From assembly GCF_030254645.1 (NCBI RefSeq), contig NZ_CP116346.1, positions 1,530,001-1,594,000 of the forward strand: 64,000 nucleotides of DNA, written 5' to 3'. The stretch is from Paucibacter sediminis. Its GTDB lineage: Bacteria > Pseudomonadota > Gammaproteobacteria > Burkholderiales > Burkholderiaceae_C. The translations under genes and the position numbers were made by a program. The stretch's first letter is position 1. Each line of letters begins with the position of its first letter. The notes below the pieces were generated by a model. It ran no database searches, was not told the origin of the DNA, and saw only the letters and a list, made by a program, of their open reading frames with translations. Shown here one piece after another: positions 1 through 9,094 of this stretch.

Positions 1-496
1 CCAAAACGCCTTCGGCTACATATTTGGAGAGCAACGCATAGGCATCGCGAAGTGCCCCTTCTTCAGAGCCTATTTCAATGACATCGCGCTCTTTATCCAA
101 GCTCTGAATCTGACTTTGAAAATATGGGTACGAGGTTTCCGCCTTCAAAACAAACTGAGATTTGTCGTCAAGGTCGCGTGTGACAATCAATCGGTGCACA
201 CCTTTTGCGGGAGCATCAAAACCAAGTTCTTTGTATTTATCCCGAATAGCGCACAGAGCAATGGTGATCGTCGTTAGCCGCTGTTGACCATCAACCACGC
301 CATAAGCGGTATTGTTGATGTTGTAGGTCACAAATGCGCCAATGAAATAGTCCTTTTTTACATCGGAAGTGGTGTCCTGCCAAAACTCTTCAATGTGATC
401 CTTCTCCCAAGAGAACGGTCGCTGGAACCTAGGGATGATGTAGGTTCCCGATTCGAGTATTTGGCGAATGTCACGCTCGATGCATTGAATTTTCAT
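1..496 (-). CDS. DUF262 (GmrSD N-terminal-like) protein, truncated by window edge
   Basis: The frame opens with ATG at 494-496 on the minus strand and runs off the left end after about 165 codons, so the C-terminal part is missing. Two DUF262 hallmarks are visible: IPRFQRPFSWE at about residues 21-31 and VVDGQQRLTT at about residues 67-76. DUF262 is the N-terminal domain of GmrSD-type, nucleotide-dependent, modification-directed restriction enzymes and of many related defence proteins. In those, the DGQQR segment belongs to a ParB/Srx-like nucleotide-binding fold. Base composition is visibly AT-richer than the rest of the window, which suggests transfer. Whether a DUF1524 (HNH) nuclease domain follows cannot be seen. 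Family membership is firm; a restriction role is inference. Confidence 0.85.
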   Translation of the reverse strand, partial: MKIQCIERDIRQILESGTYIIPRFQRPFSWEKDHIEEFWQDTTSDVKKDYFIGAFVTYNINNTAYGVVDGQQRLTTITIALCAIRDKYKELGFDAPAKGVHRLIVTRDLDDKSQFVLKAETSYPYFQSQIQSLDKERDVIEIGSEEGALRDAYALLSKYVAEGVL

Positions 497-772
497 GTTT
501 GCGCTCGATCATATGAGCCGATAAGTGTCGGAAGTGACACGTCATCAGTGTAAATTGCCCTGGCTTCTTAAACAGCACTTAGCCTTCAACACGAAGGCAG
601 AAGGGAACTGAGTTCACGGCCCCAAAGTAGTCATTGGTCCATGTCAGTTGCTGGCCTGAAGCGGGCCTTCAATACAAGAGTTCCACCGACCACTGCCGCT
701 GCAAAGCTGACACATCAATCCGTCATGAGTCCCATCCCGCAATTGGTGGCATTGCATCTGCCCAGAGCAATA

Positions 773-1747
773 TCACCCAATTCCCGCCTGATGCTCCCTG
801 CAATACTGCAAGCCGCCAAACCGCTTCTCCTGGTTCCAGCAGAACTTGCCTTCCGGGTAGCTGATCTTGCCCTGGCAGGTCGCGCAGACGAGCTTGCGGT
901 ATAGCGGATGGCTCGCCACGTCTTCCGTCTTGGACTCCGCGGCAGGAGGGCCGGCTGAAACAGCAGGCGCCAAGGCTACCGACTTGGCCGCACCCACCGA
1001 TGGCGTTGCCATCGCCGCCCTCGGCTTGATGAAGTCCGGCAATTCCAGCGGATTCACCGGCCGATGCTGGCGGGCCAGCTTCTCGGCCCATTCGCGCAGG
1101 GTGTCAGTGCCGTGCCAGTTCAGCAGCTTGCCGAAGACCTCGACCACGCCCACGGACTCGATGTACTGCTCGTGCCAGCGCTGGATCATGTCGGCCTTGA
1201 TGACGTCGCGGGTGTCGAAACGCTTTTCGTCCGGGCGCTCGATGGTGGCCTTGGGGTGCAACAGCACCACGTGATGAAAGCTGGGCTTCAGGCCACCGCG
1301 GCCGGTGATGTCCAGCTTGGTCAGCAGCTTGTCGAGGATGCGCTCATGGCGGCGGCTCTGCTCCAGCGGTGAAGGCACGCCATAGCGGCCACCGCGCGGA
1401 TAGCTCACCGTCCATTCGCCCTGCTCGTTGATCTGCACATCACCGCTGAAGCACTTGGTCTCGAACAGGTAGAAGTGCAGCGCGCGATTGATGACCATGT
1501 GGTCGATCTGCGCCGTCTCGCCGTCAACCACGAAACGCAGGTCGTGCAGCACGGCGTGCTGCTCGCTGTCCTTCTTCCAGTGGTCGATGTAGTGCGCCGC
1601 GTCGCGCTCGCCTTGCTGGCCGCGCTGGCAGCGCATCGCCTCGTCTTGCAGCCACTGGCGCTGTTGCCGGTCCAGCAACGGGGACGCCTGCAACTCCTCC
1701 AGCAGCTTGAGGCGACGCTGCTTGTCATCTGCCGTCTTGATCAGCAT
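773..1747 (-). CDS. NERD-domain protein with C-terminal zinc-finger-like motif
   Basis: This 324-residue protein has an N-terminal charged helix, then a nuclease-related (NERD) domain. The IDHMVI segment followed by FETKCFSG fits the D...ExK core of PD-(D/E)XK-like nucleases. A low-complexity Ala/Pro linker (about residues 245-275) leads to a C-terminal cysteine cluster at C288, C291, C303, C316 and H319, which could bind zinc. GGGAG lies 6 bases before the ATG and supports this start. It is transcribed in the same direction as the truncated DUF262 gene, 276 bp upstream of it. Both may belong to a defence or accessory island. The substrate is unknown; NERD proteins are generally assumed to process DNA. 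Confidence 0.8.
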   Translation of the reverse strand: MLIKTADDKQRRLKLLEELQASPLLDRQQRQWLQDEAMRCQRGQQGERDAAHYIDHWKKDSEQHAVLHDLRFVVDGETAQIDHMVINRALHFYLFETKCFSGDVQINEQGEWTVSYPRGGRYGVPSPLEQSRRHERILDKLLTKLDITGRGGLKPSFHHVVLLHPKATIERPDEKRFDTRDVIKADMIQRWHEQYIESVGVVEVFGKLLNWHGTDTLREWAEKLARQHRPVNPLELPDFIKPRAAMATPSVGAAKSVALAPAVSAGPPAAESKTEDVASHPLYRKLVCATCQGKISYPEGKFCWNQEKRFGGLQYCREHQAGIG

Positions 1748-2010
1748 GGCTGCTCCCTAACTCCCTGAGTGCTGCACATTTTGCACCCCGACGCCACAGG
1801 GCCTGACGGTGACATGTCACGGAACGCGCAATGCCCGTTGGTTCGGGCCTGCCTCCTCCGGGATTACCCCAGGGCGCGGCACGGCCCGCGTCCGCCGCCT
1901 TGTTCGGCTAGCGCCGGCTCCCGCCTCCCTGCGCACAAATCGCCCATTTCTTCGCATGCCAGCCGCCCTGCCGACGCCGGCGCTCCATTGCGCCCAGTTA
2001 CGATTTCCCC

Positions 2011-5000
2011 ATGCCGTCCCCGTTCCGCCGCCTGGCCTCCCGTCTGCTCCTGCTGCTCCCGCTGATCCTCCTCTCAGCCGCCGCCCACGCAGCCAGCAGC
2101 CATGACGCGGGCACCGGGGGGGCGACGCTGGAGGTGCAGTTCCGCAGCGTGCCGGTGCCGCAGAACACCTCGCCCGCGCTGGCGCAGGACAGCACCGGCT
2201 TCATCTGGGTGGCCACCAACAAGGGCCTCACCCGCTACGACGGCTATCGCCTGCACCCGATCGAGCAGGCAGGGCAGACGCCGGCGCAGCGCAATCTGGG
2301 CTGGGTGCGCGCGCTGGCGCCGGCGCGCGCGAGCGGGCGCATGTGGATAGGCACCGAGTTCCTAGGCCTGATGGCCTACGACCCCGAGTTGGGCCGCGTC
2401 GAGGCGCATGGCAGTGCCACGGGGCTGGCGGGCCCGCACACGCCGATACGCGCGCTGGCCGAGGATGGCGAGGGCGCCGTGTGGGTGGGTACGGTGGGCC
2501 AGGGCCTCTATCGCTACAGCCCGGCCAGCAGGCAGTTCGAGGCGCATCCGCTGCGCTGGCAGGGCGAGACCGAGAGCCGTGTGCTGGCGTTGCGGGTGGG
2601 GCGCGACGGCACGGTCTGGGCCGGCCATTGGCGCGGGCTCTCGCGCCTGCGCCCCGGTGGCCTGTGGGAGGTACTGCCGCTGCCGGGGCTGGACGAGGGC
2701 AAGCCGGTGCTGGCCCTGGCCGAGGGCCGCGACGGCCGCATCTGGCTGGGCACGCAGGACGGCCATCTGGGCGTGGTGGCGCCGGGTGGCGCGGTGCGCT
2801 GGGTGCAGGCGCTGAACACGCCGATCCAGGCCCTGGCCGAGGCCGCCGACGGCCGGCTGTGGGTGGGCTCCAAGCTGGGCCTGCTGTGGGTCAATACGCA
2901 AAGCGGCGCCATCGAGGCGCGGCTGCGCCACGACCCGCGCCGCCTCACCAGCCTGGCCGGCAACGACATCAGCGGCCTGCTGCGCGACAGCAGCGGCGCC
3001 ATGTGGGTGACCGGTTATGGCCTGGGCCTGCAGCGCCATCAGCAGCACCCGGCACTGGCGGTGCGCGGCCCGGATGCCGACCCCGCTAGCCCGCTGGCCG
3101 AGGCCGATGTGCGCGCGCTGCTGACGCTGAAGAATGGCGAGCTGCTGGCGCCCACCCAGGCCGGCCGCGTGGCGCGCCTGGACGGCCGCCCCGGCCATCA
3201 GCTGGCCACGCTGGGCAGCCTGCCGCGCGAGCGCAGCACGGTGGTGGAGTCGCTCACCGAGGCGCCCGATGGCAGCCTCTGGATGGCCGCCGCCGGCCGG
3301 CTGGAGCACCGCAGCGCGGCGGGCCAGCTGCTGCGCGACTGGCCGCTGGACGGCGGGCGCGCCCAGCGCCTGCTGGTGCGCGCTGGCGGCGAGGTCTGGC
3401 TGGGCATGCAGGAAGGCCTGTACCGCCTCGCCGGCCCCGCGGCCACGGCGCTGGAGCGCGTGCACCCCGCCGGCGGCGCGCCCCTGCACGGTGGCATCTA
3501 TGCCCTGATCGATACCCCCGAGGGGCTCTGGCTGGGCGGCCAGCAAGGCCTGTTCCGCGAGCGCGCGGGCCGGCTCGAGGCGGTGCCGCAGGCGCCCGGC
3601 GAAACCCTGGCCAGCCCCATCGTGATGGGCCTGCTGCGCGCGCGCGACGGCACGCTGTGGCTGGACACCACCATCAGCGGCCTGCACCGCCTGCGCGGTT
3701 GGGACGCCCAGGGCCGCGCCCGCTTCGAGCGCATCGGCGAGCGCCATGGCAGCGACGGCGTGTTCGGCGGCAATCTGCATGAAGACGGCGAGGGCCGCAT
3801 CTGGAGCCAGCTCTATGTCTACGACCCCAAGGCCGACCGGCTCGACAGCTTCGGCCCCGCCGAGGGCGCGGCCTTCGGCAGCTTCTGGTTCTTTGCCAGC
3901 ACCGAGCTGCCCGGCGGCGGCCTGCTGTTCGGCGGCAGCCGCGGCCTCCTGCGCATCCAGCCCGAGGCCTATGCGCCGGCGGCCGAGGACACGCCGCTGG
4001 TGATCAGCGCGTTGCGGGTGAACGGTCAGCCTTATCACGCACCGGGTTGGCAGCAGGGCCTGCTGCTGCCCGCCGGCACGCGCACCTTCGCGGTCGAGTT
4101 CGCCGGCCTGGACTATGCCGACCCGGCGCGGCTGCGCTACCAATACCGCCTGCAAGGCCTGGAGAACGACTGGACCAACGCCGACGCGAGCGCGCGCAGC
4201 CCCAGCTTCGGCCCGCTCAAGCCCGGCCGCTACACCCTGCAGGTGCGCGCCTCGGCGCATGCCGCGGCCTGGGGCGGCTCAATGCTTGAGCTACCCGTCG
4301 AGCTGCTGCCCGCCTGGTGGCAGACGCTCTGGGCCCAGCTGGGCGGTGTGGCCCTGGCCCTGCTGGCGATGTGGGGCGTAGTGCGCTGGCGCACCCGCGT
4401 GCTGCGCCAGCGCGAGGCCGCGCTGCAGGCCCTGGTGGACGCGCGCACCGCCGAGCTGCGCGAGGCCAGCCTCACCGATGCCCTCACCGGCCTGCGCAAC
4501 CGCCGCTACCTCGAGATGCGCCTGCAGGACGATCTGCGCCTGTGCCTGCGCCGCTTCGAAAGCGGCGAGTCCGGCCGAAGCATCACGCCGGGCCCCGACA
4601 GCGATCTCGTCCTGATGCTGCTGGACATGGACCATTTCAAGCGCATCAACGATCAGCACGGCCATGCCGCCGGCGACGCCGTGCTGGTGCAGCTGGCCGA
4701 GCGCCTGCGCCGCGTGTTCCGCGAGACCGACTCGCTGGTGCGCTGGGGCGGCGAGGAGGTGCTGGTGCTGGTGCGCGAGACCAGCCGCAACGATGCCGCC
4801 GAGCTGGCCGCGCGCGCCTGCGCCGCGGTGCGCGAGCGGCCCTTCGAGATCGGCCATGGCCTAGCGATGCAGGTGAGCGTCTCGATCGGCTTCACCGCCT
4901 TCCCGCTGGATCCGCAGCGGCCGCGCGCCTGGGATTGGCAGGCCAGTCTGAGCCTGGCCGATTCGGCGCTCTATGCCGCCAAGGCGCAGGGGCGCGACGG

Positions 5001-5112
5001 CTATGTCGGGGCGGTGCGCGCCGACGGCCTGGCGCCCGCCGCGGCGCCGCGCGATCTGGCCGGCTGGCAGCGGGCGCAGGGCCTGACGGTGCGCCTGAGC
5101 GGCTCGTCATGA
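2011..5112 (+). CDS. Two-component-type beta-propeller / Y_Y_Y / GGDEF diguanylate cyclase
   Basis: A 1033-residue membrane signalling protein. A signal peptide (cleavage near AHA, residue 26) precedes a long periplasmic region of Reg_prop propeller repeats, with recurrent W(V/L)G and GLYRY-like units up to about residue 680. A Y_Y_Y domain follows (about 687-750), then one membrane helix (about 778-795), a short coiled linker and a cytoplasmic GGDEF domain. The signature reads GGEEV at 913-917, a variant of GG(D/E)EF with Val in the last place. RETD at 904-907, five residues upstream, matches the RxxD inhibitory site. It is predicted to make cyclic di-GMP in response to a periplasmic ligand. 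Its stop overlaps the start of the next small gene (ATGA). No clear ribosome-binding site is seen. Confidence 0.9.
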   Translation: MPSPFRRLASRLLLLLPLILLSAAAHAASSHDAGTGGATLEVQFRSVPVPQNTSPALAQDSTGFIWVATNKGLTRYDGYRLHPIEQAGQTPAQRNLGWVRALAPARASGRMWIGTEFLGLMAYDPELGRVEAHGSATGLAGPHTPIRALAEDGEGAVWVGTVGQGLYRYSPASRQFEAHPLRWQGETESRVLALRVGRDGTVWAGHWRGLSRLRPGGLWEVLPLPGLDEGKPVLALAEGRDGRIWLGTQDGHLGVVAPGGAVRWVQALNTPIQALAEAADGRLWVGSKLGLLWVNTQSGAIEARLRHDPRRLTSLAGNDISGLLRDSSGAMWVTGYGLGLQRHQQHPALAVRGPDADPASPLAEADVRALLTLKNGELLAPTQAGRVARLDGRPGHQLATLGSLPRERSTVVESLTEAPDGSLWMAAAGRLEHRSAAGQLLRDWPLDGGRAQRLLVRAGGEVWLGMQEGLYRLAGPAATALERVHPAGGAPLHGGIYALIDTPEGLWLGGQQGLFRERAGRLEAVPQAPGETLASPIVMGLLRARDGTLWLDTTISGLHRLRGWDAQGRARFERIGERHGSDGVFGGNLHEDGEGRIWSQLYVYDPKADRLDSFGPAEGAAFGSFWFFASTELPGGGLLFGGSRGLLRIQPEAYAPAAEDTPLVISALRVNGQPYHAPGWQQGLLLPAGTRTFAVEFAGLDYADPARLRYQYRLQGLENDWTNADASARSPSFGPLKPGRYTLQVRASAHAAAWGGSMLELPVELLPAWWQTLWAQLGGVALALLAMWGVVRWRTRVLRQREAALQALVDARTAELREASLTDALTGLRNRRYLEMRLQDDLRLCLRRFESGESGRSITPGPDSDLVLMLLDMDHFKRINDQHGHAAGDAVLVQLAERLRRVFRETDSLVRWGGEEVLVLVRETSRNDAAELAARACAAVRERPFEIGHGLAMQVSVSIGFTAFPLDPQRPRAWDWQASLSLADSALYAAKAQGRDGYVGAVRADGLAPAAAPRDLAGWQRAQGLTVRLSGSS

Positions 5113-5342
5113 AACCGAGCAAGCTGCGCCAGCTGCTGGCCGCGCGCACGCCCGCGGCACCGACCCCGCCGCCCGGGCCGGAACAGAACGCCCGCGCCCT
5201 GATCGCCGCCATCGATGCCGGCGGCATCCCCCTGCACCCCGCCAAGGTCAACCAGATCGCGCGCGAGCTGGGGCTGGAGGTCTCGCGCGACGACCCGGTG
5301 GAGGCCACCATCGCGCGCATCCGCACGCGGCTGGCGGCCTGA
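5109..5342 (+). CDS. Small 77-residue protein translationally coupled to the GGDEF gene
   Basis: The ATG at 5109 overlaps the stop of the diguanylate cyclase gene in an ATGA junction, which argues for translational coupling. The product has a basic, Pro-rich N terminus and a helical C-terminal half in which Ala, Ile and Arg alternate. I do not recognise a characterised family. The spacing of hydrophobics in the C-terminal part (HPAKVNQIARELGLEVSRDD) resembles a small helix-turn-helix or KfrA-like helix pair, but this is only an impression. Codon use matches the neighbours, supporting a real gene. Confidence 0.65.
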   Translation: MKPSKLRQLLAARTPAAPTPPPGPEQNARALIAAIDAGGIPLHPAKVNQIARELGLEVSRDDPVEATIARIRTRLAA

Positions 5343-5351
5343 GGGCCACAC

Positions 5352-6482
5352 TCAGGCCTGCCGCGCCCAGCGCTTGCGGTACTCGGCGGGCGTGAGCCCG
5401 CTCCTTTCCTTGAACACCTTGTAGAAGCTGTTGCGGTTGTTGAAGCCGGCGCGGTAGGCGACGTCGGCCACGGTCAGGCTGTGCGCCCCGTCCGGCTGCT
5501 CCAGCAGCTGCAGTGCCTCACGGTAGCGCAGCCCGTTCAGATAGTCGTAGAAGCTGCTGCCCAGGTGCAGATTGAGCAGCTCGGAGAGCTGGTGCGGGCT
5601 CACGTCCAGCAGGGTGGCCAGCTTGGCCAGCGACATCGCCTCGTCCAGATGCGGCCGATGCTGCGCTGCCAGCACCTGCAGGCGCTCGGCCAGTTCGCGC
5701 GCCACCTCGGGCGAGAGCTCCACCACCCGCAGCGGCGCGACCGTGGGCGGCTCAACGGCGGGCAGCGCCGGCTCGGCCGGCGGCGGCTCGCTGCGCCACT
5801 CGGAGATGAAGACCTCGGGCTGGTAGACCGCGAACAGCGCGATCAGGTCGACATAGAGCGCCAGCAGCAGCGCGGCCCCGAGCAGCAGCGCCTCAGGCGG
5901 CAGCCGGCCCTGCCTGGCCAGCGCATGCATCAGCAGATCGAAGCAGGTGGCGGCGAACAGGCCGCCGGCCAGATAGAGCAGCCAGTAGTAGCTGCTGTTG
6001 CGATGCCCCTGCGCCAACTGCGCCAGGCGGCCGCGCTGGCGGCGCAGCAGCCACAGGCCCGCCGCCGCATAGGCCAGCACCTGCAGCAGCAGCAACCAAA
6101 CCATGGTCGGGGCGCTCACCCAGTCGGCGCCCAGCAGCACCCCGGCGCCGACCAGCAGCAGCGGCAGGGCGTGCAGCAGCAAGGGACCGCGCGCGGGCAG
6201 CGGCAGTAGCAGCGCCTGCCGCAGGCACAGCAGCATCAGCGGGCCATAGGCCCAGGTGAGCTGGTAGCGCAGCGCCTGCAGCCAGGCCATGGGCTGGGCA
6301 GGCCGCGCCAAGGCCAGATAGGCCTGCATGGGCGGCAGCAACAGCAGCGCCACGAAGGCGGCCATGCCGAGCCGGGCGCCTCGCTCGCCACGGCGGCTCA
6401 GCAGCAGGGTCAGCAGCGTCCAGCATCCGAGGCTGAACGAGAACAGCAGGCAGGCTTTCAGCGCTTCGGCGTCGAGAGTCAT
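5352..6482 (-). CDS. Membrane-anchored AraC-family transcriptional regulator
   Basis: The first roughly 220 of 376 residues form six to seven hydrophobic segments rich in Leu and Ala. They are followed by a linker with several Pro/Glu blocks and a C-terminal AraC/XylS DNA-binding domain (about residues 270-376). The second HTH contains the usual VADVAYRAGFNNRNSFYKVFK-type core followed by GLTPAEYRKRW. This N-terminal architecture (integral membrane sensor plus AraC HTH) is a known variant in Proteobacteria that lets a membrane signal act directly on a promoter. The gene converges on the GGDEF pair and lies 40 bp downstream of a secreted-protein gene on the same strand. The target is unknown. 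Confidence 0.88.
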   Translation of the reverse strand: MTLDAEALKACLLFSFSLGCWTLLTLLLSRRGERGARLGMAAFVALLLLPPMQAYLALARPAQPMAWLQALRYQLTWAYGPLMLLCLRQALLLPLPARGPLLLHALPLLLVGAGVLLGADWVSAPTMVWLLLLQVLAYAAAGLWLLRRQRGRLAQLAQGHRNSSYYWLLYLAGGLFAATCFDLLMHALARQGRLPPEALLLGAALLLALYVDLIALFAVYQPEVFISEWRSEPPPAEPALPAVEPPTVAPLRVVELSPEVARELAERLQVLAAQHRPHLDEAMSLAKLATLLDVSPHQLSELLNLHLGSSFYDYLNGLRYREALQLLEQPDGAHSLTVADVAYRAGFNNRNSFYKVFKERSGLTPAEYRKRWARQA

Positions 6483-6522
6483 GATCGGAGGCAGGCGGCC
6501 CAGGGCCGCCTGGCAAGTGCGC

Positions 6523-7380
6523 TCAGCGCGGGAAGGTGTCGAAGGTGCCCGAGAACTGGATCAGACCGTTGTAGAAGTTCTGGTACCAGGTGCCCGAGTT
6601 GGGCGTCTTGAACGTGTAGACCATGGTGTAGGGCAGGCTGAAGAAGTCGCTGGTCTGGGTGGCTTCCTCCACCGCCGTGTTGGCTGAGAGCCGCTTGTAG
6701 CTGTAGCTGCCCTTGGAGTTGATGTTACCGGGGCCGAAACCCTGGAAGCTCAGCGTGCCGTCGGCGGCATAGCTTTGCAGCACCAGGCCGGCCGAGGGGA
6801 AGACGCCGGGCGGCAGGGTCGGCGCCAGCGCCTGCTTGATGATCAGGGCCACGTGCAGGCCGGCGTTGCTGGCCGGGGCCAGCTGCTGGGCCGGGCCGGG
6901 CTGGCTGGGTGCGACGGTGAAATGCCCGCTGAGCTGTTGCTGCCCATGGTTGAGGCTTTGCACCCAGGTGCCGCCACGCGGATGCTCGAAGCTGTAGCGG
7001 GTGCTGGACTGGGCTTGGCCGCTGTCATCGACCGAGCGCTCCTCCAGCATGTGGTCGCCGCCATGGCGCAGTTGGTAGCTGCCGCTGGCCTGGCGATGGC
7101 CGGGGCCGCCGGCGCCCTGCGAAGTCCAGAGCCCCTGCGCCAGATAGCGCTTCACGATCACGCCCTGGTTGGGCAGCGCTGCGGCCGGGGCCACCTTCTC
7201 GATCTGCAGATTCAGGTCTAGGCCGACCAGTTGACTCGGCGCCAGGCTAGCCGTGGCCTGACGTTCGGCGTCGGCCAGCGCCGGCGCGCTGGGAAGCAGG
7301 GCGCCGAGCAGCAGCGACAGCGACAGGGCGGCGCCAGGCGCGCGGCGGCGCTGGCAGGGGATGGCGGTGGATGTAGACAT
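6523..7380 (-). CDS. Secreted protein of unknown function built from two internal repeats
   Basis: I start at ATG 7380 because a signal peptide (basic PCQRRR stretch, hydrophobic LLLGALLPSAPALA, cleavage near ALADA) follows directly; the frame stays open to 7476. The mature part of the 285-residue product shows an internal duplication. The first half ends in HPRGGTWVQSLNHGQQQLSG and the second in TPNSGTWYQNFYNGLIQFSG, with similar spacing from an upstream GSY block. I recognise no family. It is divergent from the outer-membrane gene at 7586 and precedes the membrane AraC gene on the same strand, so the regulator may sense or control it. Confidence 0.7.
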   Translation of the reverse strand: MSTSTAIPCQRRRAPGAALSLSLLLGALLPSAPALADAERQATASLAPSQLVGLDLNLQIEKVAPAAALPNQGVIVKRYLAQGLWTSQGAGGPGHRQASGSYQLRHGGDHMLEERSVDDSGQAQSSTRYSFEHPRGGTWVQSLNHGQQQLSGHFTVAPSQPGPAQQLAPASNAGLHVALIIKQALAPTLPPGVFPSAGLVLQSYAADGTLSFQGFGPGNINSKGSYSYKRLSANTAVEEATQTSDFFSLPYTMVYTFKTPNSGTWYQNFYNGLIQFSGTFDTFPR

Positions 7381-7585
7381 GGTGAGCCGGGCTCTCGTGG
7401 TTGAACAGGAGACCGATTCTGTGAAGCCGGCCCGGCAACCCTGTGTGTTTCGAACGAAGATGACAGCATCACGCACACGGCACGCCTAGCTCTCCTTCAG
7501 CGGCGCCGGTGGAACACACAATTGCTCGCATTCGCGCCCGGCTGGCGGGTTCACAATCGACGCAGGGCAAGCCGAATCCAACACC

Positions 7586-8563
7586 ATGATGGGCAGCAGA
7601 CCAAGCGGGCGGGCGGCAGGGGCATATGGCTGGCTGGCCGCGCTCACGCTGTGCTGCATGCCCTGGGCCGCGCTGGCCGCCGACGAGCCCGAGGCAGCCT
7701 CGCCCGAGGTGGAGCAAGCGCTCGAGAACACGCGCCGCTCGGTGCGCTCCAGCACCGAATGGCTGGCGCGCGGCGTGGATGGCTGGTTCGGCAACAAGCC
7801 CTTCTCGCAGGGCGGCAAGGTCAGCGACGGCCTGCTGGGCCTCACCCTGCTGACGCGCCAGCACGAGAAGGCCGACTTCAGCCTGCGCTTCAACGCGCGC
7901 GTGCGCCTGCCCAATCTCGAAGACCGCGCCTACCTCTTCCTCGGCCGCGACGACCGGCGCGAGGTCATCAGCGACAAGCCCGACGCCTTCTCGCGCCAGC
8001 AGCGCCTGCTGCCCGAGAACCCGGCCGACCGCGCCTTCTTCGCCGGCATCGGCCTGCTGGCGCATGAGTCGCTGCAGTTCCGCCTGGGCCTGCGCGGCGG
8101 CCTCAAGCCCTATGCGCAGGCGCGCTACAAAAGGCCCTGGCAGCTCGGCCCGGCCGATCTGGTGGAGTTCCGCGAGACCCTGTTCTGGTCGCTCGACGAG
8201 CGCCTGGGCTCGACCACCGCGCTCTCCTACGAGCATGCCTTCAGCGCCACGCTGGCAATGCGCTGGCTGAATGCCGCCACCATCACCCAGCACTCGAAGA
8301 AGTTCGACTGGTCCAGCGGGCTGGGCGCCTACCGCTCCTTTGGCGACCAGCGCCTGCTCTCGCTGGAGGCCTTGTGCAACGGCCAGCAGGGCTCGGGCGT
8401 GGCGGTGTCGGACTATGGCCTGCAAGTGAAGTGGGAGCAGCCGCTGCACAAGGACTGGCTGCTGGGCGAGCTGTTGGTGGGCCATTTCTGGCCGCGCCCG
8501 GATGCGCTGAGCCCGCGCGGCCGCGCCTGGGCCATGGGCGGCAGCCTGAAGATGAAGTTCTGA
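7586..8563 (+). CDS. Predicted outer-membrane beta-barrel protein, function unknown
   Basis: A 325-residue protein with an N-terminal signal peptide (cleavage near AALAA, residue 31). The body alternates polar and hydrophobic residues (for example FSLRFNARVRLP, LQFRLGLRGGL, TTALSYEHAFSATLAM) and ends in Phe after KMKF. That is the pattern of a transmembrane beta-barrel recognised by the Bam machinery. No named family is evident. An ATG-ATG pair marks the start. Codon use is typical of the window, and the protein is probably chromosomal core or lineage-specific. Confidence 0.7.
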   Translation: MMGSRPSGRAAGAYGWLAALTLCCMPWAALAADEPEAASPEVEQALENTRRSVRSSTEWLARGVDGWFGNKPFSQGGKVSDGLLGLTLLTRQHEKADFSLRFNARVRLPNLEDRAYLFLGRDDRREVISDKPDAFSRQQRLLPENPADRAFFAGIGLLAHESLQFRLGLRGGLKPYAQARYKRPWQLGPADLVEFRETLFWSLDERLGSTTALSYEHAFSATLAMRWLNAATITQHSKKFDWSSGLGAYRSFGDQRLLSLEALCNGQQGSGVAVSDYGLQVKWEQPLHKDWLLGELLVGHFWPRPDALSPRGRAWAMGGSLKMKF

Positions 8564-8665
8564 GGCGGGCGCTGTCGAATCCGGCCGCGGCCCTTCGTCG
8601 TGGGCATGCGGGCTGCTGCTAAAAAGCAGCCGGCGCTTCACGAAACCACCATCAAGGAGCCTCTC

Positions 8666-9088
8666 ATGACCCAGGCCATCGCCTATCTCGCCTTCAACGG
8701 CAACTGTGCCGACGCCATGCGCTATTACGAACGAGCCCTGGGCGGCAAGCTCGAGGTGCTGATGAGCGGCGCGGAATCGCCCATGGCAGCACAGATCCCG
8801 CCCGAGTTCGCGCAGCGCATCCTGCATGCGCGCCTGGTGCTGCCCGGCGGCGGCATGCTGTACGCGGGCGACGCACCGGCCCACCTGCCCTACGAGGGCA
8901 TCAAGGGCGTCTCGATCACGCTGGACTATGCAAGCGCGGCCGAGGCCGAGCGCGTATTCGCCACCCTGGCCGAGGGTGGCCAGGTGACCATGCCCATGCA
9001 GGGCGCCTTCTGGGCCAAGCGCTGGGGCATGCTGATCGACAAGTTCGGCACGCCCTGGATCGTCAATGGCGAGCTGATCGCCGTTTGA
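8666..9088 (+). CDS. VOC-superfamily protein (PhnB / 3-demethylubiquinone methyltransferase-like)
   Basis: AAGGAG at 8654-8659 fixes the ATG at 8666, although the frame is open from 8600. The 140-residue product begins with the PhnB-type motif AYLAFNGNCADAMRYYERALGG and ends with WGMLIDKFGTPWIVNGE, both typical of this branch of the vicinal-oxygen-chelate fold. Members are small cytosolic dimers whose substrates are mostly unknown; the ubiquinone-methyltransferase label seen in databases is not a demonstrated activity. The leader carries a GCTGCT-AAAA-AGCAGC hairpin at 8615-8630. Confidence 0.85.
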   Translation: MTQAIAYLAFNGNCADAMRYYERALGGKLEVLMSGAESPMAAQIPPEFAQRILHARLVLPGGGMLYAGDAPAHLPYEGIKGVSITLDYASAAEAERVFATLAEGGQVTMPMQGAFWAKRWGMLIDKFGTPWIVNGELIAV

Positions 9089-9094
9089 GGCGGC

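Noticed and set aside
634-904. Two overlapping short plus-strand frames before the NERD gene
   Set aside because: They overlap the 3' end of the NERD gene antisense and have no coding signature.
2362-4260. Minus-strand open frame of 632 codons opposite the propeller-GGDEF gene
   Set aside because: It is Gln/Ala/His-rich with no recognisable motif, while the plus strand has repeats and catalytic domains.
8615-8630. GCTGCT-AAAA-AGCAGC hairpin as a terminator for the outer-membrane gene
   Set aside because: The stem is only 6 bp with no following T tract on the plus strand; it may just be part of the VOC gene leader.
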